This document shows, in pieces, positions 34,133-43,840 of a stretch of DNA of 56,702 bases. Every line of letters starts with the position of its first letter. Position 1 is the first letter of the stretch. Under the pieces are notes generated by a model. The model was not told the DNA's origin. It did no database searches and was given only the letters and a program-made list of their open reading frames with translations. The stretch spans positions 1 through 56,702 of the forward strand of contig JAZLLX010000028.1 of NCBI GenBank assembly GCA_045598345.1, in the 5' to 3' direction. Source of the stretch: Phascolarctobacterium_B sp045598345. GTDB taxonomy: Bacteria; Bacillota; Negativicutes; Acidaminococcales; Acidaminococcaceae. A program made the translations under genes and the position numbers.

Positions 34133-35944
34133 TTATTTAATATATTTTTTGAATTGGTCTTCATAAATACTGGGTATAATGGCATGGACTTTGGTACAAT
34201 CGTCCAAATATTCTTCACTTAATACATTACCAAGCTGATGTAACTTGGCTGTAACAGCGGATTCCGCATAGGGAACATAGAAATCTGCTTCTAATGACTT
34301 GCTTTTAACTTTTTCGGCAATCATAAGCAACAAATTGTCCAAGTTCAAACCTTTTTTGGCACTGATACAGATGGAATCTTCTTTTTTTGCCAGTTCCGTT
34401 GCTAAGGTTGAATCGGCAGGCAGTTTGTCAATTTTGTTATAGACCGTAATTATGGGCTTGTCCGCCGCATTTATTTCTTCTAATACTTTATATACTGCCC
34501 TGCTCTGCTCCTCATAAAGAGGATGGCTCACATCAATTACATGCAAAAGCAAATCCGCCTCAATGGTATCTTCCAATGTGGAGCGGAAAGCCGCAACAAG
34601 TTGATGGGGCAAACGTTGAATAAAACCCACCGTATCCGTCAAAACCGCTTCCTGATTGTTGGGCAAACTTAGTTGACGGCTGGTTGGGTCAAGAGTGGCA
34701 AAAAGTTGGTCCATTGCATAAATATCTGAATTAGTTAAGGTATTTAATAAAGTGGATTTGCCGGCGTTGGTATAACCCACAATACCCACTGTAGGCACTT
34801 CGGCCTTCGCCCGTCCGGCACGATGCAAATCACGCACACCCTTCACTTTTTCAATACAAGTTTTGATATAGGCAATGCGGTCACGGATATGCCGGCGGTC
34901 AAGTTCCAACTTGGTTTCCCCCGCTCCCCTTGTACCGATGCCGCCACCTAAACGGGACAAACTCAACCCCTTTCCCATAATACGGGGCAACATATATTGC
35001 AGTTGTGCCAGTTCAACCTGAAGTTTTCCTTCATTAGTTCTTGCTCTTTGGGCAAAAATGTCTAAAATCAAACTCGTCCTGTCAATAACATGAATCCCCA
35101 TTGCTTCTTCAATATTGCGTTGTTGGGCAGGGGAAAGTTCATCATCAAAAATACATAAATCCACTTCGTTGGCCTGGGCATAAAGAGCCAAATCCCGTAC
35201 CTTGCCCTGACCGATGTAAAAAGCAGGGTCCGGCTTTGGCCGTTTTTGCATAAAACGCCCCACCACTTCTGCCCCGGCAGTATCTGCCAACTGTTTTAAT
35301 TCTTCCAAGGAATCCGCCATAGTCCAGCCCAGCATATCACCCATACCGTGATATTCCAAACTTACCACAATGGCACGCTCGTGTACATTTGCCAAATTGG
35401 TACTGCCGCTTTTGGCAATGCTCTTTTCAACCGTGGCAACAAGATTGGGGAAAAAGATTTGTGCTGCATCCTCCAAACCGGCGGGACCGAAGGCGCCAAC
35501 AAGAAAATCCTCATTTTCATCAAGGCCGGTCAAAAGAGCAAAACTAATCTCTGACTGCTCCACATCTTTGGCAACACCAATGGCAATCATGGCATCCAGC
35601 CGGTTTAATTTCAAAGCACTAATATCAATACTGCTTAAAGTACTGTTGCCGTTGGGATGGGTATGCAGGCAACGGTATCCGTTCAAACGACTGGTGCCCC
35701 GGCGATTATCCAAATTGGGCAAATTTACCGTACTGCTGTCACCCACAGAAACCGCCTGTACCTTGCCGCTACGGTCAAGAAACAGAGAAATCTCCCGATT
35801 AATTTCCACAGTCAAACTTGCCATTGCCAGGCAAAGTTCTACAGACACCAACTGGGCTCTGTCAACTTCAAAATCGTATAAAAGTTTTAATTCATTGAGG
35901 GTACTGTTTTTGATGCCCTTAATGTTGCCACCTATTTCCGGCAT
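34133..35944 (-). CDS. hflX: HflX GTPase with N-terminal JAMM-like domain
   Basis: 603 residues, against 400-430 for common HflX. Residues 1 to about 195 form an additional domain: E51, then H94-T-H96-x7-S104-x2-D107 fits the JAMM/MPN zinc motif (CLHTHPNGNSTLSSIDIS). The HflX part starts near 205 (RAIVVSLEYHG) with GQGK, GAGETKLE and the G domain: GYTNAGKST from about 390, DTVGF, NKID. HflX splits or rescues 70S ribosomes under stress. GGGAG precedes the ATG by six bases. Confidence 0.9.
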   Translation of the reverse strand: MPEIGGNIKGIKNSTLNELKLLYDFEVDRAQLVSVELCLAMASLTVEINREISLFLDRSGKVQAVSVGDSSTVNLPNLDNRRGTSRLNGYRCLHTHPNGNSTLSSIDISALKLNRLDAMIAIGVAKDVEQSEISFALLTGLDENEDFLVGAFGPAGLEDAAQIFFPNLVATVEKSIAKSGSTNLANVHERAIVVSLEYHGMGDMLGWTMADSLEELKQLADTAGAEVVGRFMQKRPKPDPAFYIGQGKVRDLALYAQANEVDLCIFDDELSPAQQRNIEEAMGIHVIDRTSLILDIFAQRARTNEGKLQVELAQLQYMLPRIMGKGLSLSRLGGGIGTRGAGETKLELDRRHIRDRIAYIKTCIEKVKGVRDLHRAGRAKAEVPTVGIVGYTNAGKSTLLNTLTNSDIYAMDQLFATLDPTSRQLSLPNNQEAVLTDTVGFIQRLPHQLVAAFRSTLEDTIEADLLLHVIDVSHPLYEEQSRAVYKVLEEINAADKPIITVYNKIDKLPADSTLATELAKKEDSICISAKKGLNLDNLLLMIAEKVKSKSLEADFYVPYAESAVTAKLHQLGNVLSEEYLDDCTKVHAIIPSIYEDQFKKYIK

Positions 35945-35959
35945 AGTTCGCTCCCAAAA

Positions 35960-36778
35960 TTATAATTTGTTAGGGTCCAAATTCAAAACATCAAACTTGG
36001 TTGTAATGTGATAAACCGCATCCATAAGGCGTACCTTGAACATTCCCGGACCGTCCTTCTTTTCCAAGAAGTTTGCCGCCAGTTCCGCACTCTGCCCCAT
36101 AATCACCACACCCAAAGCTCCGGCGGTCAAATAATCTTCGCAAACAGCGGCACAACAGCCAACTAAGGATGAAGTCATACACCCTGCTCCTGTAATGTCT
36201 TTCAACAGAGGATTACCATTGTTTAGGATTACGGCTTTTTTGCCATCTGAAATATAATCAATGGCACCGGTGGCTGCCACCACAACTTTATATTTGCCGG
36301 CCAATTCTTTGGCAATTTTTAAGGAATCTTCTTTACTGTATTCTTCAGTACAATCCAGTCCTCTGCTTTTGGCCTGTTCCTGCAAAAGGGCATCACATTC
36401 AGCCATATTGCCACGCACAATATTTATCAGACCATGCTCCAGCAAATCCAAAGCAAAATGAAGCCGGTTAGTTGAGCACATAACCCCACAGGGGTCTAAG
36501 ACCACCGGCAGTTCAAGTCCGTGTGCCACTTGGGCACATTCAACAGAAATATCTTTTTGGGTTTCGGTCAATGTTCCCAAATTGATTACAACTGCATCGC
36601 ATTTATTGACTGCTTCCGGCACATCCCCCAAATCACTAATCATATAAGGTGATGCCCCTGCGGCCAAAGTAATATCAGCACAGGATTCCATGCTAACATA
36701 ATTAGTGAGATGCAGGACAACGGGTTTAGTTACCCGTAATTCCTTTACGGTCGTCAGAAAATCTTCTTTCATATTCAT
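35960..36778 (-). CDS. thiM: Hydroxyethylthiazole kinase
   Basis: 272 residues, ribokinase-like. It phosphorylates 4-methyl-5-hydroxyethylthiazole in thiamine salvage. Motifs: PVVLHLTNYVSMESCA, VVLDPCGV, and the catalytic DITGAGCMTSS. Starts as ATGA overlap with thiD. thiE, which would join the two products, is not in the window. Confidence 0.93.
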   Translation of the reverse strand: MNMKEDFLTTVKELRVTKPVVLHLTNYVSMESCADITLAAGASPYMISDLGDVPEAVNKCDAVVINLGTLTETQKDISVECAQVAHGLELPVVLDPCGVMCSTNRLHFALDLLEHGLINIVRGNMAECDALLQEQAKSRGLDCTEEYSKEDSLKIAKELAGKYKVVVAATGAIDYISDGKKAVILNNGNPLLKDITGAGCMTSSLVGCCAAVCEDYLTAGALGVVIMGQSAELAANFLEKKDGPGMFKVRLMDAVYHITTKFDVLNLDPNKL

Positions 36779-37581
36779 TCTAAAATACCTGCTTTTTTAT
36801 AAAGTTCAACAAAATGATGAATGGGGCCGGTTCCCTTCCCCACGTCCAAACCATGTTCAATACCAGTTGCCACATAACGCTTGGCAAGGTTAAGGGCAAC
36901 AGTCATTTTATTTCCCTGTGCCAAATAAACTGCCAAAGCGCTGGAAAGGGAGCAACCTGTTCCATGTGTATTTTTATTGTCAATGCGGTCGGAAGAAAAT
37001 ACTTCCTGAATATTCTTTCCCAAAACAAAGTCATCACAGGATTTGCCGGTCAAGTGTCCGCCTTTCAAGACCACAAACTTTGCACCCGTTTTCAATATTT
37101 TTGCCGCCGCCAATTCCATATCCCGCTGATTGTTGATTTTCATTTTTGCCAAGATTTCCGCCTCCGGAATATTCGGAGTGACCACCGTTGCCAAGGGGAA
37201 CAATTCTTCCACCAAACATTGAACAGAATCATTATGCAACAAATAGGAACCACTCTTGGATACCATTACTGGGTCAACAACAATTATCTTGGGAACATAT
37301 TTACGCAAAGATTCTGCCACAACCTTGATTGTAGCAGAACAGGACAACATACCGATTTTCACCGCATCAACTTGAATATCATCAAAGATGGCGGCAATTT
37401 GCGCTTGAATAATCTCCGGCTCAATATTTTGAACAGCCGAAACGCAAGTCGTATTTTGTGCAGTAACAGCGGTAATGACACTCATACCGTAAGTGCCCAG
37501 CCCCGCAAAGGTTTTAAGGTCTGCCTGAATACCGGCGCCACCGCTGCAATCACTGCCGGCAATAGAAAGTAAATGTTTCAT
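36775..37581 (-). CDS. thiD: Hydroxymethylpyrimidine/phosphomethylpyrimidine kinase
   Basis: 268 residues, ribokinase-like. IAGSDCSGGAGIQADLKTF at the N-terminus binds HMP, and the anion hole NTHGTGCSLSSA is near the end. It makes HMP-PP for thiamine synthesis. Directly downstream of transketolase, a TPP enzyme, with a three-base gap. I see no TPP riboswitch. Confidence 0.94.
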   Translation of the reverse strand: MKHLLSIAGSDCSGGAGIQADLKTFAGLGTYGMSVITAVTAQNTTCVSAVQNIEPEIIQAQIAAIFDDIQVDAVKIGMLSCSATIKVVAESLRKYVPKIIVVDPVMVSKSGSYLLHNDSVQCLVEELFPLATVVTPNIPEAEILAKMKINNQRDMELAAAKILKTGAKFVVLKGGHLTGKSCDDFVLGKNIQEVFSSDRIDNKNTHGTGCSLSSALAVYLAQGNKMTVALNLAKRYVATGIEHGLDVGKGTGPIHHFVELYKKAGILE

Positions 37582-37584
37582 CTT

Positions 37585-39561
37585 TTATAACAAACTTTTT
37601 AAGTTTGCAACTACATTATCCGCATTAAAACCATATTTATCCATAACTACATCACCGGGGGCGGATGCTCCAAAACGGTCAATGCCAATTACTTTGTCCG
37701 CATATTTTTCCCATCCCATTGCCGTACCTGCTTCAACCGCCAAAACCGGCAATCCCTTCGGGAATACAGTATTTTTATATTCTTCGCTCTGCACAGCAAA
37801 AACATCCCAACTGGGCATGGAAACAACATTTACATAAATGTTTTCTGTTGCCAATTTCTTTTGTGCTGACAAAGCCAAACTTACCTCACTGCCCGTAGCC
37901 GCAATTACTGCCTGAGGATTTTTTGCGGCAGGATTGATAACATACGCACCTTTGCCAAAGCCCCCTTTAATTACAGCAGAATATTCCTGTAATATGGGCA
38001 ATTTTTGACGGCTCAACAAAATACAAGTGGGCTTGTTTCTGTTCTTGCAAGCCATACTCCACGCTAAAGCAGTTTCCAGACCGTCCGCAGGACGCAAAAC
38101 AGAAGTATTGGGAATCAAACGCAAAGCCATAGCCGTTTCAATGGGCTGATGGGTGGGACCGTCCTCCCCTACAGCAATACTGTCATGGGTAAGAACAAAG
38201 ATACTCCCCTGTTGCATTAATGCCGCCAGGCGGATAGCGGGACGCAAGAAATCTGCAAACACGGCAAAAGTGCCGCCAAAAGCAATGAATCCGCCGTGCA
38301 GGGTCATACCGTTCAAAACTGCCCCCATGGCATGCTCCCGCACCCCGAAATGAATATTACGGCCGGTGTTATCTTCCTTGCTGTAATAAGCGTACTTCTT
38401 CATAACCGTCTTGTTGGACGGCCCCAAGTCCGCACTGCCGCCATAGAAATTCGGCAATATATCTGCCAATTTATTGATTACTTCCCCGCTTGCCTCACGG
38501 GTAGCCATTTTTTCTTTGCCATCAAATATTTTCAACAACTCATTTTCATCAATGGAAAACTCATTACACATTCTGTTGTGCAGTTCCATTGCCAAATCAG
38601 GATATTTGGCAAAATACCCTTGGAATAACATATTCCAGTCGTCTTCCTGCTGCTGACAATCTGCCAATTTGTCATTGAAATATTTTTTTACTTCATCCGG
38701 GACAACAAACATGGCACTGCCATCCCAACCTGCCTTAACTTTGGTTGCCGCCAACGCCTCTGCCCCCAAGGGTTCACCATGGGCGGAAGCATTGTCCTGT
38801 TTGGGACTGCCATAGCCAATATGTGTTCTCACAATGATTAAGGAAGGATGCTCCGTATCCTGCTTTGCTTCTTCAATGGCATTGTGCAGTGCGTTCAAAT
38901 CTTCGGAGTCCTCAACCCGCAATACCTGCCAGCCATAAGCGGCAAAACGCTTGCCCACATCCTCGCGGAAAGTAAAATCCGTGTTGCCTTCAATGGTAAT
39001 TTTGTTGTCATCATAAAGATAAATCAATTTTCCTAACCCTAAAGTTCCGGCAAGGGAAGCGGCCTCAGAAGTCACTCCTTCCATCTGGTCCCCATCGGAG
39101 GTAATGCCAAAGGTATAGTGGTCAATAATTTTATAACCGGGTTTGTTGTACTTGGCAGCCAGCATACTTTCTGCCAAAGCAAAACCCACGCCCATTGCAA
39201 AGCCATGACCCAAAGGCCCTGAGGAACAATCTACACCGGGAGTCAATCCTACTTCAGGATGGCCTGGAGTTTTGGAACCCCACTGACGGAAGTTTTTCAA
39301 ATCATCAAGGGAAACATCATATCCTGCCAGATGCAGCATAGCATAAAGCAAAGCGCTGCCGTGCCCCGGACTCAAAATAAATCTGTCCCGGTTAAACCAA
39401 GTTGGGTTTGCGGGATTATAATGCATAAAGCCGTCCCAAACAGCAAACATCAGGGGGGCAGTTCCCAAAGGCAAACCGGGATGACCGCTTTTTGCTTTTT
39501 CAACCTGGTCTGCCGCCAAAAATCTTAAAGTGTTCACACATTCCTTATTAAGGTTATTCAT
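37585..39561 (-). CDS. tkt: Transketolase
   Basis: 658 residues from ATG 39561; AAGGAGG stands six bases upstream, which excludes the in-frame TTG at 39567. TPP-binding GDQMEGVTSEAASLAG with DDNKITIEG, substrate residues in SGHPGLPLG and GPTHQPIE, and the C-terminal domain are all there. Moves two-carbon units in the non-oxidative pentose phosphate pathway. Four genes here, alaS to thiM, run in the same direction with small gaps. Confidence 0.96.
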   Translation of the reverse strand: MNNLNKECVNTLRFLAADQVEKAKSGHPGLPLGTAPLMFAVWDGFMHYNPANPTWFNRDRFILSPGHGSALLYAMLHLAGYDVSLDDLKNFRQWGSKTPGHPEVGLTPGVDCSSGPLGHGFAMGVGFALAESMLAAKYNKPGYKIIDHYTFGITSDGDQMEGVTSEAASLAGTLGLGKLIYLYDDNKITIEGNTDFTFREDVGKRFAAYGWQVLRVEDSEDLNALHNAIEEAKQDTEHPSLIIVRTHIGYGSPKQDNASAHGEPLGAEALAATKVKAGWDGSAMFVVPDEVKKYFNDKLADCQQQEDDWNMLFQGYFAKYPDLAMELHNRMCNEFSIDENELLKIFDGKEKMATREASGEVINKLADILPNFYGGSADLGPSNKTVMKKYAYYSKEDNTGRNIHFGVREHAMGAVLNGMTLHGGFIAFGGTFAVFADFLRPAIRLAALMQQGSIFVLTHDSIAVGEDGPTHQPIETAMALRLIPNTSVLRPADGLETALAWSMACKNRNKPTCILLSRQKLPILQEYSAVIKGGFGKGAYVINPAAKNPQAVIAATGSEVSLALSAQKKLATENIYVNVVSMPSWDVFAVQSEEYKNTVFPKGLPVLAVEAGTAMGWEKYADKVIGIDRFGASAPGDVVMDKYGFNADNVVANLKSLL

Positions 39562-39573
39562 TGCCAACCTCCT

Positions 39574-40485
39574 TCAGCAAATGGATTTTAATCTTTCATA
39601 AGTTTCAGGACGGGTCGCCGCCCAGTACGCCAATTCCGCCTGATATAAGTTTTCAAACCTTTCCTTGGTTTTTTCTTGCACATCGGCTGTAACCAATCTT
39701 TTCCAATTTCTGATAATATTGCCCTCGTCCTTGGCCGTTATTCTGGCAATATTGGCAATCCAGTCACGGATTCCGCAAAGCAAGATGTTACGGAATTTTT
39801 CATGCTTTTCCCACAGAACAATCTCCAAATAATGCACCAGGCCATAGGCCTTAAAGGTTTCTTCAAGTCCCCTCCGTTGGGCATAAACCTGCATGTGGAA
39901 ATAATATTGCCATAAAATTTTTTGCAAAAAACGATAGTCGCCGGAATGATACAAGAGGTGCATCAGACAATGTATCAAAGTTTTACTGATTTTATCCGCC
40001 TCCCGTGAAGTCATCTGGGCAGAGATACTGAGCCACTCAAAAGCAAATTTGTCCAAGGGATGCTTGTAATACCTGGTAAGCATAAGGTATTCTTTGAAAA
40101 TAGTTTCCAGCCGGGGCAAAGAAGTTTCAATTTTACGGTCACTGACAAGAAACCCCATTGTGCAGACAAATTGTCCCAATTCCTCATAAAAAGACAGTTC
40201 CCTGACAATTTCCCAGGTTGGCAGTAACCATTCTTCAAAACAAGCAATATTGTGAGTACGGACAGCACTGCTTAAAAGATTTTGCAAAGAAACAATAATG
40301 GATGCATCGGCTTCTTCCGCCCTCTCCACATTCTCATTCTCATATTCTGTCTTGGCATCATCCCTTTGGATTTTGGCATGAATAGTCATACTCTGCCAAA
40401 TCCGTTTGGCATTATCCAACTGGTTTTCTTTCAACGCCAAGCAGGCCTCAACTTCCAATTGCTTAATCCTGTCGCTAAGATTCAT
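39574..40485 (-). CDS. Unrecognised helical protein
   Basis: 303 residues. No signal peptide or membrane segment. Almost wholly alpha-helical by composition, with many aromatic and leucine residues spaced as in TPR-like helical repeats (for example ALKENQLDNAKRIWQSM). AAAGGA lies before the ATG. Located between alaS and tkt with gaps of 9 and 12 bases. I do not recognise the family; a protein-binding scaffold is the most that can be guessed. Confidence 0.7.
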   Translation of the reverse strand: MNLSDRIKQLEVEACLALKENQLDNAKRIWQSMTIHAKIQRDDAKTEYENENVERAEEADASIIVSLQNLLSSAVRTHNIACFEEWLLPTWEIVRELSFYEELGQFVCTMGFLVSDRKIETSLPRLETIFKEYLMLTRYYKHPLDKFAFEWLSISAQMTSREADKISKTLIHCLMHLLYHSGDYRFLQKILWQYYFHMQVYAQRRGLEETFKAYGLVHYLEIVLWEKHEKFRNILLCGIRDWIANIARITAKDEGNIIRNWKRLVTADVQEKTKERFENLYQAELAYWAATRPETYERLKSIC

Positions 40486-40494
40486 AACAATCCT

Positions 40495-43110
40495 TTACTT
40501 AACCTGATTTTTCATAATGTCCCAAGCGGCTTTAAGGGCATCGTCTAATTTAGACAAATCCTTAGCACCTGCCTGGGCCATATCCGGTCTGCCGCCGCCA
40601 CCGCCGCCGCAGAGTTTGGCAACTTCTTTGACAATATTGCCGGAATGTATTCCTTGTGCTACCGCATCTTTAGTTGCCATTGCAAGAATTACTGCCTTGC
40701 CTTCCATTTCAGCAGCCAGCAAAACTGCACCATTAACCTTGTCACGCAACTGGTCCCCCATATTTCTCAAAGCGTCCATACTGTCTGCCTGGACTTTTTG
40801 AACCAGCAATTTCACACCCTTATGTTCAACTACCTTATCAAGCACATCACCAATTTGTGATTTGGCAATTTCCCCTGCCAGTTCTTCCGCTTTCTTATGT
40901 GCCGCCTTCAATTCTTCCTGCAAAGCACTTAGACGGTTGGGCATATCTTCCAGGCGGCATTTCAAATCTGCCGCCAAGCCGTTGAGCATTTTCTCCATGT
41001 TCTTGACATATTCAACTGCCCCGTGCCCTGTAACCGCTTCGATGCGGCGGACACCGGCACCGCTGCTGCTTTCGGACAAAATCTTGAACATACCGATATG
41101 GGATGTGTTGGTTACATGTGTGCCGCCACAGAATTCCATACTGAATTCCGGCACGGTTACAACACGAACAATCTTGCCATATTTTTCGCCGAATAATGCT
41201 TTTGCCCCTTTCTTCTTTGCTTCCTCAATGGGCAATTCCTCAATTTCAACTGCTTTTGCCACCAAAATTTCATCATTGACCAAGCGTTCAACTTCTGCCA
41301 ATTCTTCTGCGGTTACAGCACTGAAATGGCTGAAATCAAAACGCAATCTGTCCGGTCCTACATAAGAACCTGCCTGATTGACATGACTGCCAAGCACTTT
41401 TTTCAAAGCGGCGTGCATCAAATGGGTGGCGGTATGGTTACGGGCAATATCATTCTTTCTTGCATAGTTAATTTCAAATTGCACTGCATCCCCCACTTTT
41501 ACTGTTCCCTCTGATACGGTGCCAAGCATAATTACCACGCCGTCAGCCAATTTCTTGGTGGTAGTAACAACGATTTTGCCTGTGGGACAAACAATGGTTC
41601 CCAGGTCACCTAATTGTCCGCCGCCTTCCGCATGGAAAGCGGTGACATCAGTTACTACAGCCACATCCGTACCATCTTCGGCAGTTTCAACAGGTTGGGC
41701 ATCCCTTGCAGGGAAAAGTTGCACAATTTTTCCACCTTTTGCAGTTTCATCAACTTTCAGGTCTGTCAGTCCTCGGGTGTTATAAATCACAGGTCTGCCG
41801 GCCTTATCATCCCGTGCATCCCGTGCCATTTTTCTTTGTTTTTCCAAGGCAACATCAAAGCCCGCCTTGTCCATAGTCATACCATTTTCTTCCAAAATTT
41901 CTGCAGTTAATTCCCAAGGGAAGCCAAAGGTATCATTCAAACGGAAAGCGGTGGCGCCTTCAAGCACGGTTTTATTCTCTTTTTGCAGTTTGGCAATTTC
42001 TTCATTCAAAAGTTCCGTGCCCTGTTTCAAAGTACGCAGGAAACTGGTTTCTTCCATTTCAATAACCTTTTGGATATAATCCCGTTTCTCTTTCAGGTCA
42101 GGATATACATCACCAAACATTTTGATTACAACATCCACCGCACCGGCAAGGAACATCCTGTCAATTCCCAACAGACGGCCGTGACGAACAGCACGGCGTA
42201 AGATACGGCGCAACACATAACCACGCCCTTCGTTGGAAGGCAATATGCCGTCACCAATCATAAAGGTCATGGAACGGGCATGGTCTGCAATAACCTTTAA
42301 GGAAATATCTGTTTTCCTGTCTTTGCCGTATTCCTTATTGCTCTGAGCGGATGCGTACTCAATTATGGGGAACATTAAGTCGGTTTCAAAGTTGGAGGGA
42401 CAGCCCTGCAAAACGCTGGCAATACGCTCCAGACCGGCACCTGTATCTATGTTTTTGTTTTTCAGTTGCGGGAAACTGCCGTCAGGCCTGTGGTCATACT
42501 GGGTAAATACCAAATTCCAAATCTCTAAGAAGCGGTCACAGTCACAACCCGGGCCGCAGGTGGGCTTGCCGCAACCACGTTCAGGTCCCAAATCAATATG
42601 GATTTCACTGTCAGGGCCGCAGGGGCCGCCGCCAATATCCCAGAAATTATCTTCAAGACGGACAATACGCTCCGCAGGGAAACCTACATCCTTTGTCCAA
42701 ATATCAAATGCTTCATCGTCTTTGGTATGAATGGTCACCCACAATTTATCTTTCGGCAATTCCAGTTCTTCTGTCAACCATTCCCAAGCCCAGGGAATAA
42801 CTTCTTTCTTGAAGTAATCACCAAAAGAGAAATTACCCAACATTTCAAAATATGTATGGTGTCTTGCAGTACGCCCCACATTCTCAATATCACCGGTGCG
42901 TACACACTTTTGGCAAGTGGCAATACGCACGGAAGGCGGTGTTGCCTTGCCGGTGAAAAAAGGTTTAAAGGGTGCCATCCCCGCTCCAATAATAAGCAAA
43001 CTGGGGTCATCTTGGGGAATCAAGCTGGCACTGGGCAAGAGCAAATGTCCTTTCTTTTGAAAGAAATCCAAAAAACTTTTTCTTATTTCATTACCGGTCA
43101 TTTTTTTCAT
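40495..43110 (-). CDS. alaS: Alanyl-tRNA synthetase
   Basis: 871 residues, full length. Class II catalytic core (FLDFFQKKGHLLLPSASLIP), editing domain with HTATHLMHAAL and CGGTHVTNTSHIG zinc residues, and the C-Ala glycine-rich tail GGGGGGRPDMAQAG. GGAGG sits eleven bases upstream of the first ATG. Transcribed divergently from tetR. Confidence 0.97.
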   Translation of the reverse strand: MKKMTGNEIRKSFLDFFQKKGHLLLPSASLIPQDDPSLLIIGAGMAPFKPFFTGKATPPSVRIATCQKCVRTGDIENVGRTARHHTYFEMLGNFSFGDYFKKEVIPWAWEWLTEELELPKDKLWVTIHTKDDEAFDIWTKDVGFPAERIVRLEDNFWDIGGGPCGPDSEIHIDLGPERGCGKPTCGPGCDCDRFLEIWNLVFTQYDHRPDGSFPQLKNKNIDTGAGLERIASVLQGCPSNFETDLMFPIIEYASAQSNKEYGKDRKTDISLKVIADHARSMTFMIGDGILPSNEGRGYVLRRILRRAVRHGRLLGIDRMFLAGAVDVVIKMFGDVYPDLKEKRDYIQKVIEMEETSFLRTLKQGTELLNEEIAKLQKENKTVLEGATAFRLNDTFGFPWELTAEILEENGMTMDKAGFDVALEKQRKMARDARDDKAGRPVIYNTRGLTDLKVDETAKGGKIVQLFPARDAQPVETAEDGTDVAVVTDVTAFHAEGGGQLGDLGTIVCPTGKIVVTTTKKLADGVVIMLGTVSEGTVKVGDAVQFEINYARKNDIARNHTATHLMHAALKKVLGSHVNQAGSYVGPDRLRFDFSHFSAVTAEELAEVERLVNDEILVAKAVEIEELPIEEAKKKGAKALFGEKYGKIVRVVTVPEFSMEFCGGTHVTNTSHIGMFKILSESSSGAGVRRIEAVTGHGAVEYVKNMEKMLNGLAADLKCRLEDMPNRLSALQEELKAAHKKAEELAGEIAKSQIGDVLDKVVEHKGVKLLVQKVQADSMDALRNMGDQLRDKVNGAVLLAAEMEGKAVILAMATKDAVAQGIHSGNIVKEVAKLCGGGGGGRPDMAQAGAKDLSKLDDALKAAWDIMKNQVK

Positions 43111-43153
43111 AAGAAAATAATCCTCCTAAATATTTTGTGAAAATATAATGTAT

Positions 43154-43182
43154 ATTATATTCTTATTGCAAAAATACTGCAA
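43154..43182 (-). promoter_or_regulatory. alaS promoter
   Basis: On the minus strand TTGCAG (43182-43177) and TATAAT (43159-43154), spacer 17. Overlaps the divergent tetR promoter. Confidence 0.7.
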
Positions 43183-43194
43183 TAGTTATATAAT
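43166..43194 (+). promoter_or_regulatory. tetR promoter, with palindrome shared with the alaS promoter
   Basis: TTGCAA (43166-43171) and TATAAT (43189-43194), spacer 17. The two divergent -35 boxes form the inverted repeat TTGCA-N7-TGCAA (43166-43182), a plausible operator for the adjacent TetR protein. Confidence 0.7.
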
Positions 43195-43234
43195 ATTTTT
43201 ATCTTAATTAATGATTTAAGTAAGGAGGAAAATT

Positions 43235-43837
43235 ATGGAAACAAAAGATTATGAATTGGATACTGCGGGGAAAATCTTACAGGCGGCCACACGGCTTTTT
43301 GCAATGTACGGTTACGACAGTGTTTCTATCAAACAAATTGCAGAGTTGGGCGGAGTTAATTCTGCCCTGATTTCCTATTATTACAATGGGAAGAAAAACC
43401 TTTATTTGAAGGTTCTGAACACGCAGATGGAAGTTTTTAAGACCTTGATTGATACCATCAGTTCCCAGGATATCAGCCCCTTGGCAAAACTGCTTGCTTA
43501 TGTGAATGCCCTGGCAAAGTTTCAGGAAGAAAATCCCAATCATGTGCAACTGATTTACAGGGAGATTTTAAGTCCCCAACCCATGTTTGAAAACTTTGTG
43601 AAATCAAAATTATATATTCTGCATACTTTTATGAAGGACTTAATCGCCGAAGCAATAAAAAAAGGGGAATTATCTACCCCCATCCCCCCAACCTATGTTG
43701 CTTTTACCATTGAAGGAATTATTCTTTACTATTTCCTGATGCACAAGGAAGTGCGGGAACTGGCAGAATTCTCCCCGGGTGAGGAATACCAGTATCTTGA
43801 CCAGGCATTACAAACTTACTTGGAAAGTTTGCAATAA
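43235..43837 (+). CDS. TetR/AcrR-family transcriptional regulator
   Basis: 200 residues. HTH at residues 10-55: ILQAATRLFAMYGYDSVSIK and NSALISYYYNGKKNLY. The C-terminal ligand domain is helical and without a recognised ligand. AAGGAGG lies seven bases before the ATG. It may repress itself and alaS through the shared palindrome; control of the RND pump genes downstream is possible but they are 10 kb away and not adjacent. Confidence 0.92.
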   Translation: METKDYELDTAGKILQAATRLFAMYGYDSVSIKQIAELGGVNSALISYYYNGKKNLYLKVLNTQMEVFKTLIDTISSQDISPLAKLLAYVNALAKFQEENPNHVQLIYREILSPQPMFENFVKSKLYILHTFMKDLIAEAIKKGELSTPIPPTYVAFTIEGIILYYFLMHKEVRELAEFSPGEEYQYLDQALQTYLESLQ

Positions 43838-43840
43838 TTC

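Noticed and set aside
36814..37572. 252-residue plus-strand open frame
   Set aside because: Antisense shadow of thiD, of low-complexity composition.
39562..39640. TPP riboswitch before tkt-thiD-thiM
   Set aside because: The tkt gene is preceded directly by another gene and no conserved thi-box sequence can be found.
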